Of a stretch of DNA of 64,000 bases, positions 16,670 to 26,044 are shown piece after piece; position 1 is the first letter of the stretch, and the number at the start of each line of letters is the position of its first letter. The notes below the pieces were generated by a model that made no database searches, was not told the origin of the DNA, and saw nothing but the letters and a program-made list of their open reading frames with translations. A program made the translations under genes and the position numbers. This stretch comes from Rhizobium sp. ICMP 5592 (GTDB lineage Bacteria; Pseudomonadota; Alphaproteobacteria; Rhizobiales; Rhizobiaceae). The stretch covers positions 372,001 through 436,000 of the forward strand of contig NZ_QSNT01000002.1 in assembly GCF_009498525.1 (NCBI RefSeq). The letters are read 5' to 3'.

Positions 16670-19096
16670 ATGAAAAGCCATGCCAGGGTCGTCGTCATCG
16701 GCGGCGGGGTCGTCGGATGTTCGGTGCTTTATCACCTGACGAAATTCGGCTGGACGGATGTCGTCCTGCTTGAGCGCTCCGAACTGACGTCGGGTTCGAC
16801 CTGGCATGCGGCTGGCGGCATGCACACGATCAATGGCGACCCGAATGTTGCCAAGCTGCAGAAATACACGGTCGAGCTTTACAAGGAAATTCAGGAATAT
16901 TCCGGCCAGGATATCGGTCTGCACATGACCTCCGGTCTGATGCTGGCCGCGACACCGCAGCGTTTCGACTGGCTGAAGTCGATCCTCGCCAAGGGGCGCT
17001 ATAATGGTCTGGAGGCGACATTGCTGACGCCGAAGGAAGCGCACGAGATGATGCCGCTTCTCGATCCTGACCAGTTTGTCGGCGCTCTCTACGACCCCGT
17101 CGAGGGCCATCTCGATCCTTATGGCACGACACATGCCTATGCCCGTTCCGCCAAGAAGAATGGTGCCGATATCTATCTGCACACCAAGGTCGAGGAACTG
17201 GTGCAGCGCGAGGACGGCTCCTGGCGAGTGATCACCAACCAGGGCGAGATCATCGCCGAGCATGTTGTCAATGCCGGCGGCCTCTGGGCGCGCGAAGTCG
17301 GCCGCATGGTCGGGCTGGAGCTGCCGGTGCTCGCCATGGAACATATGTATCTGATCACCGAGGACATGCCCGAGGTGATGGACTTCAACAAATCCACCGG
17401 CAAGGAGCTGATGCACTGCGTCGATTTCGACGGCGAGATCTATCTGCGCCAGGAGCGGCAGGGCATGCTGATGGGCACCTATGAAAAGGCCTGTCGTCCG
17501 TGGTCGCCGGTAACCACGCCCTGGGATTTCGGTCACGAGCTGCTGGCCGAGGATATCGAGCGTATCACGCCGGAGCTCGAAGTCGGCTTCCGCCATTTCC
17601 CCGCTTTCAACAATGCCGGCATCAAGAAGATCATCAACGGGCCTTTCACCTTCTCGCCGGATGGCAATCCGCTGGTCGGGCCGGTGCGGGGTCTGACGAA
17701 TTACTGGTCGGCCTGTGCCGTCATGGCCGGCTTCAGCCAGGGCGGCGGCGTCGGACTGGCGCTCGCCAACTGGATGATCCACGGTGACCCGGGCTTTGAC
17801 GTTTTTGCCATGGATGTCTCGCGCTACGGCGATTATGCGACGCTTGCCTACACCAACGCCAAAGTGCGGGAGAATTACACGCGCCGCTTCTCCATCCGCT
17901 ATCCCAATGAGGAGTTACCGGCGGCGCGGCCGCTGTTGACGACGCCGATCTATGACAAGCTCAAGGCGGCGGGCGGTGTTTTCGGTGCGTATTATGGGCT
18001 GGAGCAGGCATTGTGGTTTGCGCCCGAGGGCGAGGTGGACCAATTCTCCTGGCGGCGCTCGAATGATTTCGACGTCGTCGGCGCGGAGGCCAAGGCAGTG
18101 CGCAACAGCGTCGGGCTGATGGAAACTTCCGGCTTCGCCAAATATTCGGTCAAGGGACCGGGCGCGGAAGCCTTTCTCGACCAGTTGCTTGCCTGCCGTA
18201 TTCCGGCCATCGGTCGGATGACGCTGGCGCCGATGCTGAAGCATGACGGCAAGCTGATCGGCGACTTCACGCTCGCCAAGCTGGGCGAGGGGGATTTCCT
18301 GGTTATCGGCTCCGGCATCGCCGAGGCCTATCACATGCGCTGGTTCGAAGGCCTGCTGCCGAAGGACGGATCGGTGGAGCTGAAGGCGCTCGGCCTGTCG
18401 TTGCTCGGCCTCTCCATCGCCGGGCCGAATGCACGCACGCTCCTGGAAAAGCTGACGCATCAGGATGTGTCCTCAGCCGCGTTTCCCTTCATGTCCATTC
18501 GCCGCATGGATCTCGGCATGGCGCCCGCCATTGTCGGCCGCGTCTCCTATACCGGCGATCTCGGTTACGAGATCTGGATGAAGCCGGAGCATCAGCGCTA
18601 TCTCTTCGACCTGCTGACGGAGGTTGGCGCTGAATTCGGTATCCGGCTCTTTGGCTTGAGAGCCCTGAACGCGCTGCGCCTCGACAAATCCTATGGCAGC
18701 TGGGCGCGTGAATATCGTCCGCTTTACGGGCCGTTTGAGGCCGGGCTCGGCCGATTCGTAGCGCTTTCCAAGGATGCGGATTTCATCGGCAAGGCAGCGG
18801 CGGCAAGCGAGAAGGCGGAAGGTGGAGCGATGAGGCTGCGTACCTTCATTTTGGCGGCGAAAGACGCCGACGTTATCGGCGACGAGCCGATCTATTACGA
18901 AGGAGCGGTCTGCGGCTGGGTGACTTCGGGCGGCTATGCCCATGCCTCCGGCGTTTCGGTCGCCATCGGTTATGTGCCCAAAGAGATTGCCGACAAGGCG
19001 CTGGGATGGTCGATCGAGCTGCTCGGCGACATGGTGCCGGCAACGTTGCAGCCACTGCCGTTGTTCGATGCTGATGGCGCGCGCATGCGCTCCTGA
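16670..19096 (+). CDS. FAD-dependent dimethylglycine/sarcosine dehydrogenase-like protein
   Basis: An 808-residue two-part flavoprotein. The N-terminal DAO-type oxidoreductase domain has GGGVVG at 11-16 and STWHAAG with His46, the position that carries covalent 8-alpha-(N3-histidyl) FAD in dimethylglycine dehydrogenases. The second half (about 440-808) is a GcvT-like folate-binding aminomethyltransferase domain with its C-terminal barrel. It should demethylate an N-methylglycine and pass the one-carbon unit to tetrahydrofolate. ATG 16670 follows CAGGGG; the frame is open upstream to 16511 without a ribosome site. Placement after soxBDAG suggests consecutive demethylation of betaine-derived dimethylglycine to glycine. 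The exact substrate is unproven. Confidence 0.88.
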   Translation: MKSHARVVVIGGGVVGCSVLYHLTKFGWTDVVLLERSELTSGSTWHAAGGMHTINGDPNVAKLQKYTVELYKEIQEYSGQDIGLHMTSGLMLAATPQRFDWLKSILAKGRYNGLEATLLTPKEAHEMMPLLDPDQFVGALYDPVEGHLDPYGTTHAYARSAKKNGADIYLHTKVEELVQREDGSWRVITNQGEIIAEHVVNAGGLWAREVGRMVGLELPVLAMEHMYLITEDMPEVMDFNKSTGKELMHCVDFDGEIYLRQERQGMLMGTYEKACRPWSPVTTPWDFGHELLAEDIERITPELEVGFRHFPAFNNAGIKKIINGPFTFSPDGNPLVGPVRGLTNYWSACAVMAGFSQGGGVGLALANWMIHGDPGFDVFAMDVSRYGDYATLAYTNAKVRENYTRRFSIRYPNEELPAARPLLTTPIYDKLKAAGGVFGAYYGLEQALWFAPEGEVDQFSWRRSNDFDVVGAEAKAVRNSVGLMETSGFAKYSVKGPGAEAFLDQLLACRIPAIGRMTLAPMLKHDGKLIGDFTLAKLGEGDFLVIGSGIAEAYHMRWFEGLLPKDGSVELKALGLSLLGLSIAGPNARTLLEKLTHQDVSSAAFPFMSIRRMDLGMAPAIVGRVSYTGDLGYEIWMKPEHQRYLFDLLTEVGAEFGIRLFGLRALNALRLDKSYGSWAREYRPLYGPFEAGLGRFVALSKDADFIGKAAAASEKAEGGAMRLRTFILAAKDADVIGDEPIYYEGAVCGWVTSGGYAHASGVSVAIGYVPKEIADKALGWSIELLGDMVPATLQPLPLFDADGARMRS

Positions 19097-19115
19097 ACGT
19101 CAGCCTTGAGCGAAT

Positions 19116-19143
19116 GGAGCGGGCTTGCTGTAGAGCCCGCTCC
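19116..19143 (+). terminator. Stem-loop after the dehydrogenase gene
   Basis: A perfect 10-bp GC-rich stem (GGAGCGGGCT with AGCCCGCTCC) lies 20 bases after the stop. It lacks an immediate T-run. The 306-base gap up to livH (19097-19402) shows nothing else recognisable. Confidence 0.6.
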
Positions 19144-19402
19144 CGAAGAGATGTTTTCGGTCTGAACCATCTATTCTGCTGTCTTGGCTATTTTTTGAGC
19201 TGGAACATGCCGTTTTTCTGCCATTTTTGGTTCGAATTGCGCCATTGCACGGTCATTTGAAAAGAATTTGTCAATTTCCTGCCTTTTTGGCTTCACATTT
19301 CCTTCGAAAGCAGTATGGAATCGCGACCAAGGGCCCTCTCGAAAGGAACCTCAATCAATAAGAGATGCGGTCCATAGGCTTCGCATCCAGGGGAAATGAC
19401 AT

Positions 19403-20305
19403 ATGGATTATTTTATCCAGCAGCTCCTAAACGGGCTGACTCTCGGGTCTATTTATGGCCTGATCGCCATTGGCTATACCATGGTTTACGGCATCATCGG
19501 CATGATCAACTTTGCCCATGGCGACGTTTTCATGCTGGGTGGCTTCGCCGCTCTCATCACCTACCTGGTTCTTGTATCGTTCTTCGCCGGCCTGCCGGTG
19601 GCGGTCCTGCTTCTGATCATGCTCATCGTCGCCATGCTGATGACGAGCCTGTGGAACTGGGTGATCGAGCGTATTGCTTACAGGCCGCTGCGCGGTTCGT
19701 TCCGCCTGGCGCCGCTAATTACGGCAATCGGCATGTCGATCGTGCTGTCGAACTTCATCCAGGTGGCACAAGGCCCGCGCAACAAGCCGATCCCGACGCT
19801 GGTGGGCGATGTCTATAACTTCGACGGCGTATCGCTGTCGCTGAAGCAGATCATCATCTTCGTCATCACTGTCGTGCTGTTGGCCGCCTTCTGGTATCTG
19901 GTCAACAAGACCGCGCTTGGCCGCGCCCAGCGCGCCACGGAACAGGACCGCAAGATGGCGGCACTGCTCGGCATTAATGTTGACCGCACCATTTCCGTCA
20001 CCTTCATCATGGGTGCGGCACTCGCAGCCGTCGCCGGCACGATGTACCTGATGTATTATGGTGTTGCCAATTTCACCGACGGCTTCACTCCCGGTGTCAA
20101 GGCGTTCACCGCAGCCGTTCTCGGTGGCATCGGCTCTCTGCCAGGCGCCGTCCTCGGCGGTCTGATGATTGGTTTCATCGAATCGTTCTGGTCGGGCAAT
20201 TTCGCTATCGCGTATAAGGATGTCGCGACCTACGCCATCCTGGCCTACGTGTTGATCTTCAAGCCGACGGGTATCCTCGGACGGCCGGAAGTCGAGAAGG
20301 TATAA
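19403..20305 (+). CDS. livH: Branched-chain amino acid ABC transporter permease LivH
   Basis: A 300-residue inner-membrane permease with about eight hydrophobic helices. The family hallmarks [30 protein letters not shown] near the N-terminus and [19 protein letters not shown] near the C-terminus are present. It pairs with LivM for import of leucine, isoleucine and valine. First of a tight livHMGF operon (4-bp gap to livM). An ATG at 19396 is in another frame. Confidence 0.95.
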   Translation: MDYFIQQLLNGLTLGSIYGLIAIGYTMVYGIIGMINFAHGDVFMLGGFAALITYLVLVSFFAGLPVAVLLLIMLIVAMLMTSLWNWVIERIAYRPLRGSFRLAPLITAIGMSIVLSNFIQVAQGPRNKPIPTLVGDVYNFDGVSLSLKQIIIFVITVVLLAAFWYLVNKTALGRAQRATEQDRKMAALLGINVDRTISVTFIMGAALAAVAGTMYLMYYGVANFTDGFTPGVKAFTAAVLGGIGSLPGAVLGGLMIGFIESFWSGNFAIAYKDVATYAILAYVLIFKPTGILGRPEVEKV

Positions 20306-20309
20306 GGCC

Positions 20310-21701
20310 ATGGCAAATTCAAATTTCGTTGCAGGCAAGACCGCACCCGGCCTTGTCCAGAAAGGGCTTACCGATGCCCTCTGGACGGCGATCATCACCT
20401 TCGGCATGTTCGTGCTCTATATCGGCCTGAAGACCGAGCAGAATATCGACAACCAGTTGGTCATCGTTCAGCGCTGGGGCCTGCTGGCATCCATCGTCGC
20501 CATTGCGGCGGCCGGCCGTTTCGTCATGACCGTCTTCATACAGCCGCAACTGGCTGCGAGGAAAGCAACCAAGGCGAAGGCGCCGCCGGTCGTTGCCGAG
20601 CCGGGTTTCATGTCGAAGAACTTCAACAAGATGGCGCTGGCCTTCCTGCTCATCTATCCGATGCTGGCCCTGGCGCTTTTCGGCCCACAGGGATCGCTGA
20701 CCTATGTCGACAATTTCGGCATCCAGATCCTGATCTACGTGATGCTGGCCTGGGGCCTGAACATTGTCGTCGGTCTCGCCGGTCTGCTCGATCTTGGCTA
20801 TGTCGCCTTCTATGCCGTTGGCGCCTATTCCTATGCGCTATTGTCGACGCATTTTGGCCTGTCCTTCTGGATCCTGTTGCCGCTATCCGGCATTTTCGCC
20901 GCCCTTTGGGGCATGATCCTTGGCTTTCCGGTGCTGCGCCTGCGCGGCGACTATCTGGCGATCGTGACGCTGGCCTTCGGCGAAATCATCCGCATCGTGC
21001 TCACCAACTGGACCGATGTCACGAAGGGCAGTTTCGGTATTTCCAATATCACCAAGGCGTCGCTGTTCGGGCTTTACACCTTCGATATGAAGGATCCGCA
21101 CAACGTCATCAGGACCTTTGGCCTGTCGACGTCGTCGGCCTGGTACAAGATCTTCCTGTTCTACGTCATCCTGGCTCTCTGCGCGCTGACCGCTTATGTG
21201 ACGATCCGGCTGCGCCGCATGCCGATCGGTCGTGCCTGGGAAGCGTTACGCGAAGACGAGATCGCCTGCCGCTCCCTCGGCATCAACACGGTGACGACGA
21301 AGCTGACGGCTTTTTCCACCGGCGCGATGTTCGGCGGCTTTGCCGGCTCCTTCTTCGCTGCCCGCCAGGGTTTCGTCTCGCCGGAATCCTTCGTGTTTCT
21401 GGAATCGGCGGTCATCCTTGCCATCGTCGTTCTCGGTGGTATGGGTTCGCTGAAGGGTATCGCCATTGCTGCGATCGCGATGATCGGTGGCACGGAATTG
21501 CTGCGCAGCATGGGCTTCCTCAAGATTATCTTCGGTGCCGACTTTACGCCGGAACTCTACCGCATGCTGATCTTCGGTCTCGCCATGGTCATCGTCATGC
21601 TGTTTAAGCCGCGCGGCTTTGTCGGAACTCGTGAGCCGACCGCCTTCCTCAAGGAGCGAAAAGCGGTATCCGGCAGCTTTATCAAGGAGGGCCACGGCTG
21701 A
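20310..21701 (+). CDS. livM: Branched-chain amino acid ABC transporter permease LivM
   Basis: A 463-residue permease. It has an N-terminal extension with two additional hydrophobic segments (about 25-75) joined by a basic linker, as is usual for long LivM. The conserved core follows, with [26 protein letters not shown], the EAA-like loop [20 protein letters not shown] and a terminal set of helices. The stop overlaps the livG start (TGATG), and AAGGAGG within its last codons serves as the livG ribosome site. Confidence 0.95.
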   Translation: MANSNFVAGKTAPGLVQKGLTDALWTAIITFGMFVLYIGLKTEQNIDNQLVIVQRWGLLASIVAIAAAGRFVMTVFIQPQLAARKATKAKAPPVVAEPGFMSKNFNKMALAFLLIYPMLALALFGPQGSLTYVDNFGIQILIYVMLAWGLNIVVGLAGLLDLGYVAFYAVGAYSYALLSTHFGLSFWILLPLSGIFAALWGMILGFPVLRLRGDYLAIVTLAFGEIIRIVLTNWTDVTKGSFGISNITKASLFGLYTFDMKDPHNVIRTFGLSTSSAWYKIFLFYVILALCALTAYVTIRLRRMPIGRAWEALREDEIACRSLGINTVTTKLTAFSTGAMFGGFAGSFFAARQGFVSPESFVFLESAVILAIVVLGGMGSLKGIAIAAIAMIGGTELLRSMGFLKIIFGADFTPELYRMLIFGLAMVIVMLFKPRGFVGTREPTAFLKERKAVSGSFIKEGHG

Positions 21702-22573
21702 TGAACGCTGTGACCGCAACCCCCGACGACGTCCTGCTGAAGGTCGACCATCTCTCGATGCGATTCGGCGGCCTGATGGCCATCAACGATTTCTCCTTCG
21801 AGGCCAAGCGCGGCGATATCACCGCGCTGATCGGACCGAACGGTGCAGGCAAAACGACCGTGTTCAACTGCATCACCGGCTTCTACAAGCCGACGATGGG
21901 GATGATCACGCTCCAGCAGAAGAGCGGCAAGGAGTATCTCCTTGAGCGGCTACCGGATTTCCGAATCACCCGCGAAGCCAAGGTGGCACGGACGTTCCAG
22001 AACATCCGGCTGTTCTCGGGCCTCACCGTGCTCGAAAACTTGCTGGTGGCGCAGCACAACAAGCTGATGAAGGCGTCCGGTTATACGGTGCTCGGTCTGC
22101 TCGGCATCGGCAAATATCGTGCTGAAGCCAAGAATGCCATCGAACTGGCACGCTTCTGGCTGGAGAAGGCCGATCTCATCGATCGTGCCGACGATCCTGC
22201 CGGCGATCTTCCCTATGGCGCACAGCGCCGCCTGGAAATTGCCCGCGCCATGTGTACCGGTCCGGAACTTCTGTGCCTAGATGAGCCTGCCGCTGGTCTC
22301 AACCCGCGCGAATCACTGGTGCTCAACGAATTCCTGCGCAACATCCGCAAGGATGCCGGCACGTCGCTCCTCCTGATCGAGCACGATATGTCGGTGGTAA
22401 TGGAAATCTCCGATCATGTGGTCGTGCTCGAATACGGACAGAAAATTGCCGACGGCACGCCGGACCAGGTCAAGAACGATCCAAGAGTGATCGCGGCCTA
22501 TCTTGGCGTCGAGGATGAAGAAGTGGAAGAGGTCATCGCCGAAGTCGAGCACCTCCAGGAGGGTGAACACTGA
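21701..22573 (+). CDS. livG: Branched-chain amino acid ABC transporter ATP-binding protein LivG
   Basis: A 290-residue ATPase. Walker A GPNGAGKT is at about 45-52, the ABC signature is replaced by the LivG-type LPYGAQRRLEIARA, Walker B is ELLCLDEPAAGLNP, and the H-loop is in LLIEHDMSVVM. A C-terminal acidic extension of about 25 residues (EDEEVEEVIAEVEHLQEGEH) is longer than in E. coli LivG. Translationally coupled to livM and livF. Confidence 0.96.
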   Translation: MNAVTATPDDVLLKVDHLSMRFGGLMAINDFSFEAKRGDITALIGPNGAGKTTVFNCITGFYKPTMGMITLQQKSGKEYLLERLPDFRITREAKVARTFQNIRLFSGLTVLENLLVAQHNKLMKASGYTVLGLLGIGKYRAEAKNAIELARFWLEKADLIDRADDPAGDLPYGAQRRLEIARAMCTGPELLCLDEPAAGLNPRESLVLNEFLRNIRKDAGTSLLLIEHDMSVVMEISDHVVVLEYGQKIADGTPDQVKNDPRVIAAYLGVEDEEVEEVIAEVEHLQEGEH

Positions 22574-23301
22574 TGACGGGGCAACCGCTTCTGAAAGTTG
22601 ACGGCGTCGAAACCTACTATGGCAATATCCGCGCTCTTGCCGGCGTCAATGTCGAAGTCAACAGTGGCGAAATCGTCAGCCTGATCGGTGCCAACGGTGC
22701 CGGCAAGTCGACGCTGATGATGACGATCTGTGGCAGCCCGCAGGCTCGTGCTGGTTCGGTGACTTTCGATGGCCAGGACATCACCCGCATGCCGACACAC
22801 GAGATCGCTCGGCTGCGCATTGCGCAGTCACCGGAAGGACGACGCATCTTTCCGCGCATGACGGTCTATGAAAACCTGCAGATGGGCGCGAGCCTCGACA
22901 AGCTCAAATATTTCAATGAGGACGTCGAGAAGATCTTCGCCCTGTTTCCGCGCCTGAAGGAGCGCCAGTCGCAGCGCGGCGGCACACTGTCGGGCGGCGA
23001 GCAGCAGATGCTATCCATCGGCCGCGCATTGATGGCGCGCCCGAAGCTGCTTTTGCTCGACGAGCCCTCGCTGGGCCTCGCGCCTCTGATCGTCAAGGGC
23101 ATCTTTGAAGCCATCAAGGTCCTGAATCAGACCCAAGGGCTCACCGTCTTCCTCGTCGAGCAGAACGCCTTTGCGGCGTTGAAGCTGTCCGATCGTGGCT
23201 ATGTCATGGTCAATGGCCGGGTGACGATGAGTGGATCGGGTAAGGAACTGCTCGCCAATCCGGAAGTGCGCGCCGCCTATCTTGAAGGCGGGCATCATTG
23301 A
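22573..23301 (+). CDS. livF: Branched-chain amino acid ABC transporter ATP-binding protein LivF
   Basis: A 242-residue ATPase. Walker A GANGAGKST is at about 39-47, the signature is LSGGEQQMLSIGRAL, and Walker B is LLLLDEPSLGLAP. These are the typical LivF variants. Its start overlaps the livG stop. It energises transport together with LivG. Confidence 0.96.
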   Translation: MTGQPLLKVDGVETYYGNIRALAGVNVEVNSGEIVSLIGANGAGKSTLMMTICGSPQARAGSVTFDGQDITRMPTHEIARLRIAQSPEGRRIFPRMTVYENLQMGASLDKLKYFNEDVEKIFALFPRLKERQSQRGGTLSGGEQQMLSIGRALMARPKLLLLDEPSLGLAPLIVKGIFEAIKVLNQTQGLTVFLVEQNAFAALKLSDRGYVMVNGRVTMSGSGKELLANPEVRAAYLEGGHH

Positions 23302-23325
23302 GCCTCGCTCCGCGGAGAATTTGAT

Positions 23326-23679
23326 ATGCAGGGACTTTTCATCGATAGCGATACCGGCGGGCGCATGATCATCCGCGCGGTCATCGTGCTCCTGGGTTTC
23401 TGGACCGCATGGCGCGCAGGTCGCGCGGTGGCGTCCAATTGGAACTCCTTTCCGCTGGTGGTCATCTATACGTTCATGATCGGACTTGCGCTGCAGTTCC
23501 TGCATCATGCGTTGTTCAACGGGCCGGTGTTCGACCTTCTCAACTATAGTGTCGACGTGGCTCTGCTGCTCATCTTCGCCACCGCCGGATATCGGACCCG
23601 GCGCACGGATCAGATGGTGAATAATTATTACTGGCTCTATGAAAAGACATCGGCCTTTTCATGGAAGAAGAAGAATTGA
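23326..23679 (+). CDS. Small membrane protein linked to the liv operon
   Basis: A 117-residue protein with three hydrophobic segments (roughly 17-32, 42-63 and 73-92) and a short basic, aromatic tail. It starts 25 bases after livF on the same strand and before the binding-protein gene. I know this as a conserved neighbour of liv genes in Rhizobiales (I believe a DUF6867-type protein), with no established function. An accessory role in the transporter is only suggested by position. Confidence 0.75.
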   Translation: MQGLFIDSDTGGRMIIRAVIVLLGFWTAWRAGRAVASNWNSFPLVVIYTFMIGLALQFLHHALFNGPVFDLLNYSVDVALLLIFATAGYRTRRTDQMVNNYYWLYEKTSAFSWKKKN

Positions 23680-23858
23680 CACCGCGCTGAAACTGGGCAC
23701 AGTCTGAATACCAAGCTGGAAATGCTCGCGAAATCGCTTAACATATTTCGAGAACATACTTTCCAGGCGTTAAGAGGCAAATATACCGGCGCGATGGTTG
23801 GTGGGTATTGCGCAGGGCAAAGCAAATGGAACCCGCTTAAAAAATTGGGAGTAACAAT

Positions 23859-24980
23859 ATGAAGAAGTATCTCATGTCGGCCGTGGCTCTGTCGGCGATG
23901 ATCGCTTTCAGCGGCGTTGCGAAGGCCGACATTCTCCTTGGCGTTGGCGGTCCGTTGACCGGCCCGAATGCTGCCTTTGGTGCTCAGCTCCAGAAGGGTG
24001 CTGAACAGGCTGTTGCCGACATCAATGCAGCCGGCGGCATCAATGGCGAAAAGCTCAAGCTCGAACTCGGTGACGACGTTTCCGACGCCAAGCAGGGCGT
24101 TTCGGTTGCCAACAAGTTCGTCGCTGACGGCGTGAAGTTCGTGGTCGGTCACTTCAACTCGGGCGTTTCCATCCCGGCTTCGGAAGTCTACGCCGAAAAC
24201 GGCATCCTTCAGATCACCCCTGCTTCGACCAACCCGCAGTTCACCGAACGCGGTCTGTGGAACACCTTCCGTACTTGCGGTCGTGACGACCAGCAGGGTG
24301 CTGTTGCCGGCAAGTACATCGCCGACAACTTCAAGGGCGCCAAGGTTGCTGTCGTTCACGACAAGACCCCCTATGGCCAGGGTCTTGCCGACGAAACCAA
24401 GAAGAACCTCAACGCCGCTGGCGTGAAGGAAGTTCTCTATGAAGGCATCACCCCCGGCGACAAGGACTACTCGGCCCTCATCGCCAAGATGAAGGATGCC
24501 GGCGTCGATTTCGTCTACTACGGCGGTCTGCACACCGAAGCCGGCCTGATCCTGCGTCAGCTGGCTGACCAGGGTGTCAAGGCACACTTCATGTCCGGTG
24601 ACGGCATCGTTTCGAACGAGCTGGCATCGATCGCTGGCGACGCCGTTGACGGCACGCTGATGACCTTCGCTCCGGATCCGCGCAAGAATCCGGCTTCCAC
24701 CGATCTCGTCGCCAAGTTCCGCGCTGCGGGCTATGAGCCGGAAGGCTATACGCTCTACGCCTACTCTGCCGTACAGGTCATTGCCGACGCCGCCAAGGCT
24801 GCCGGCTCGAATGATCCGATGGCTGTTGCCGACGCGCTGAAGGCAAAGGGTCCGTTCAAGACCGCCATCGGCGAACTCGGCTTCAACGCAAAGGGCGACA
24901 TCACCCGCCCGGACTACGTCATGTACAAGTGGTCTAAGGGTGCCGACGGCAAGTACACTTACGACGAAATCTCGAAGTAA
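23859..24980 (+). CDS. livK: Branched-chain amino acid-binding protein (LivK/BraC type)
   Basis: A 373-residue periplasmic binding protein. A 23-residue signal peptide ends in VAKA before DILLG. The mature protein follows the type I Leu/Ile/Val-binding pattern ([48 protein letters not shown]). It is separated from the upstream gene by 179 bases, so it likely has its own promoter and higher expression, consistent with its strongly biased codon use. Rhizobial homologues have broad amino-acid specificity. Confidence 0.95.
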   Translation: MKKYLMSAVALSAMIAFSGVAKADILLGVGGPLTGPNAAFGAQLQKGAEQAVADINAAGGINGEKLKLELGDDVSDAKQGVSVANKFVADGVKFVVGHFNSGVSIPASEVYAENGILQITPASTNPQFTERGLWNTFRTCGRDDQQGAVAGKYIADNFKGAKVAVVHDKTPYGQGLADETKKNLNAAGVKEVLYEGITPGDKDYSALIAKMKDAGVDFVYYGGLHTEAGLILRQLADQGVKAHFMSGDGIVSNELASIAGDAVDGTLMTFAPDPRKNPASTDLVAKFRAAGYEPEGYTLYAYSAVQVIADAAKAAGSNDPMAVADALKAKGPFKTAIGELGFNAKGDITRPDYVMYKWSKGADGKYTYDEISK

Positions 24981-25022
24981 TCTTCGCAACGCCTGTTTCC
25001 GGCAATGCGTTCGATCTGGGGA

Positions 25023-25047
25023 GCCCGGCCATTGGCCGGGCTTCTTT
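25023..25047 (+). terminator. Terminator after livK
   Basis: GCCCGGCC-ATT-GGCCGGGC forms a perfect 8-bp GC stem followed by TTCTTT. Confidence 0.8.
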
Positions 25048-25120
25048 CGTTCGGGGCTTCGAATTACCGTATCGAGGGGAGATCTTTTCACACCGCAAGC
25101 GGGAGGAGGGACAGTCTTAT

Positions 25121-26044
25121 CTACATCTCATGCAGCACATGCGCCGCCTTGACTGCGGCGGAGGCGCGGTTCTCGACGCCGAGCTTCACATAGATCTGCT
25201 CCAGATGCTTGTTCACCGTCCGAGCGGAGAGCCCCAAAATCTCGCCAATATCGCGGTTGGATTTGCCCTTGGCGATCCAGAGCAGCACTTCGGATTCGCG
25301 CTGGGTGAGCGCAAAATGCTGGCGCAATACGCCGTCGTCGGCGCGCTGGTTGGTGGCGGTCAGGCGGAAGAGGTATTCGTCCGGGCCGATGGCACCGAGG
25401 AAGGCGAATTGCAGGGCGGCCTGGCCGCCATTGCTGATCGAGACCAGGTTGTCGCGCGCCGGGCCGAGCCGCGCTCGCTCGGCCATGAAGGCGGCGATGT
25501 GCTTCACGACGAGCTCCAGTCCGTCGTCGCTGCCGGTGGCGGCGTTGATCAGGCGGGTTGCCTGCGGTGTCGACCAATGGATCGCACCATCGCCCTTGAC
25601 CGCCAGCAGATGCCGCCCGGCGGCATCGAGCGCCACCCGGGCGCTCTGGGCGGAACGGGCATTGCGCAGATGGACACGGATGCGGGCGCGCAATTCATCG
25701 ACATTGATCGGCTTGGAGAGATAGTCGACCCCACCGGATTCCAGCGCGTGCACCACATGTTCGGTCTCTGTCAGCCCGGTCATGAAGATGACCGGGATCT
25801 GCGCGACACCGACATTGGCCTTCAGCCGCCGGCAGGTTTCGAAGCCGTCCATGGAGGGCATGACGGCATCCAGCAGGATCAGGTCCGGGGTGATCCGTTC
25901 GACGATGTTCAGCGCCGCAGATCCCGAGGTGGCAATCAGCACGGAGAAGCCTGACTGTTCCAGAGCATCGGTCAGGAATCCGAGTGCCTCCGGCGAATCG
26001 TCCACGAGCAAGACTATATCGCGGGGAAGGGCGGGCTCAGCCAA
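25121..26044 (-). CDS. Response regulator, REC - PAS-like - LuxR HTH
   Basis: A 307-residue regulator. The receiver (about 9-125) has DD at 15-16, phosphoacceptor Asp59 (LILLDAVMP) and Lys111 (LSKPI). The middle segment (about 130-235) resembles a degenerate PAS domain, which is unusual for this regulator class. The C-terminus is a LuxR/GerE HTH (about 242-302) with LTQRESEVLLWIAKGKSNRDI and LGLSARTVNKHLEQIYVKLGV. Its start overlaps the end of the hybrid kinase gene by eight bases, so the two are a coupled pair. Likely targets are the adjacent urea-transport or liv genes, by position only. Confidence 0.9.
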   Translation of the reverse strand: MAEPALPRDIVLLVDDSPEALGFLTDALEQSGFSVLIATSGSAALNIVERITPDLILLDAVMPSMDGFETCRRLKANVGVAQIPVIFMTGLTETEHVVHALESGGVDYLSKPINVDELRARIRVHLRNARSAQSARVALDAAGRHLLAVKGDGAIHWSTPQATRLINAATGSDDGLELVVKHIAAFMAERARLGPARDNLVSISNGGQAALQFAFLGAIGPDEYLFRLTATNQRADDGVLRQHFALTQRESEVLLWIAKGKSNRDIGEILGLSARTVNKHLEQIYVKLGVENRASAAVKAAHVLHEM

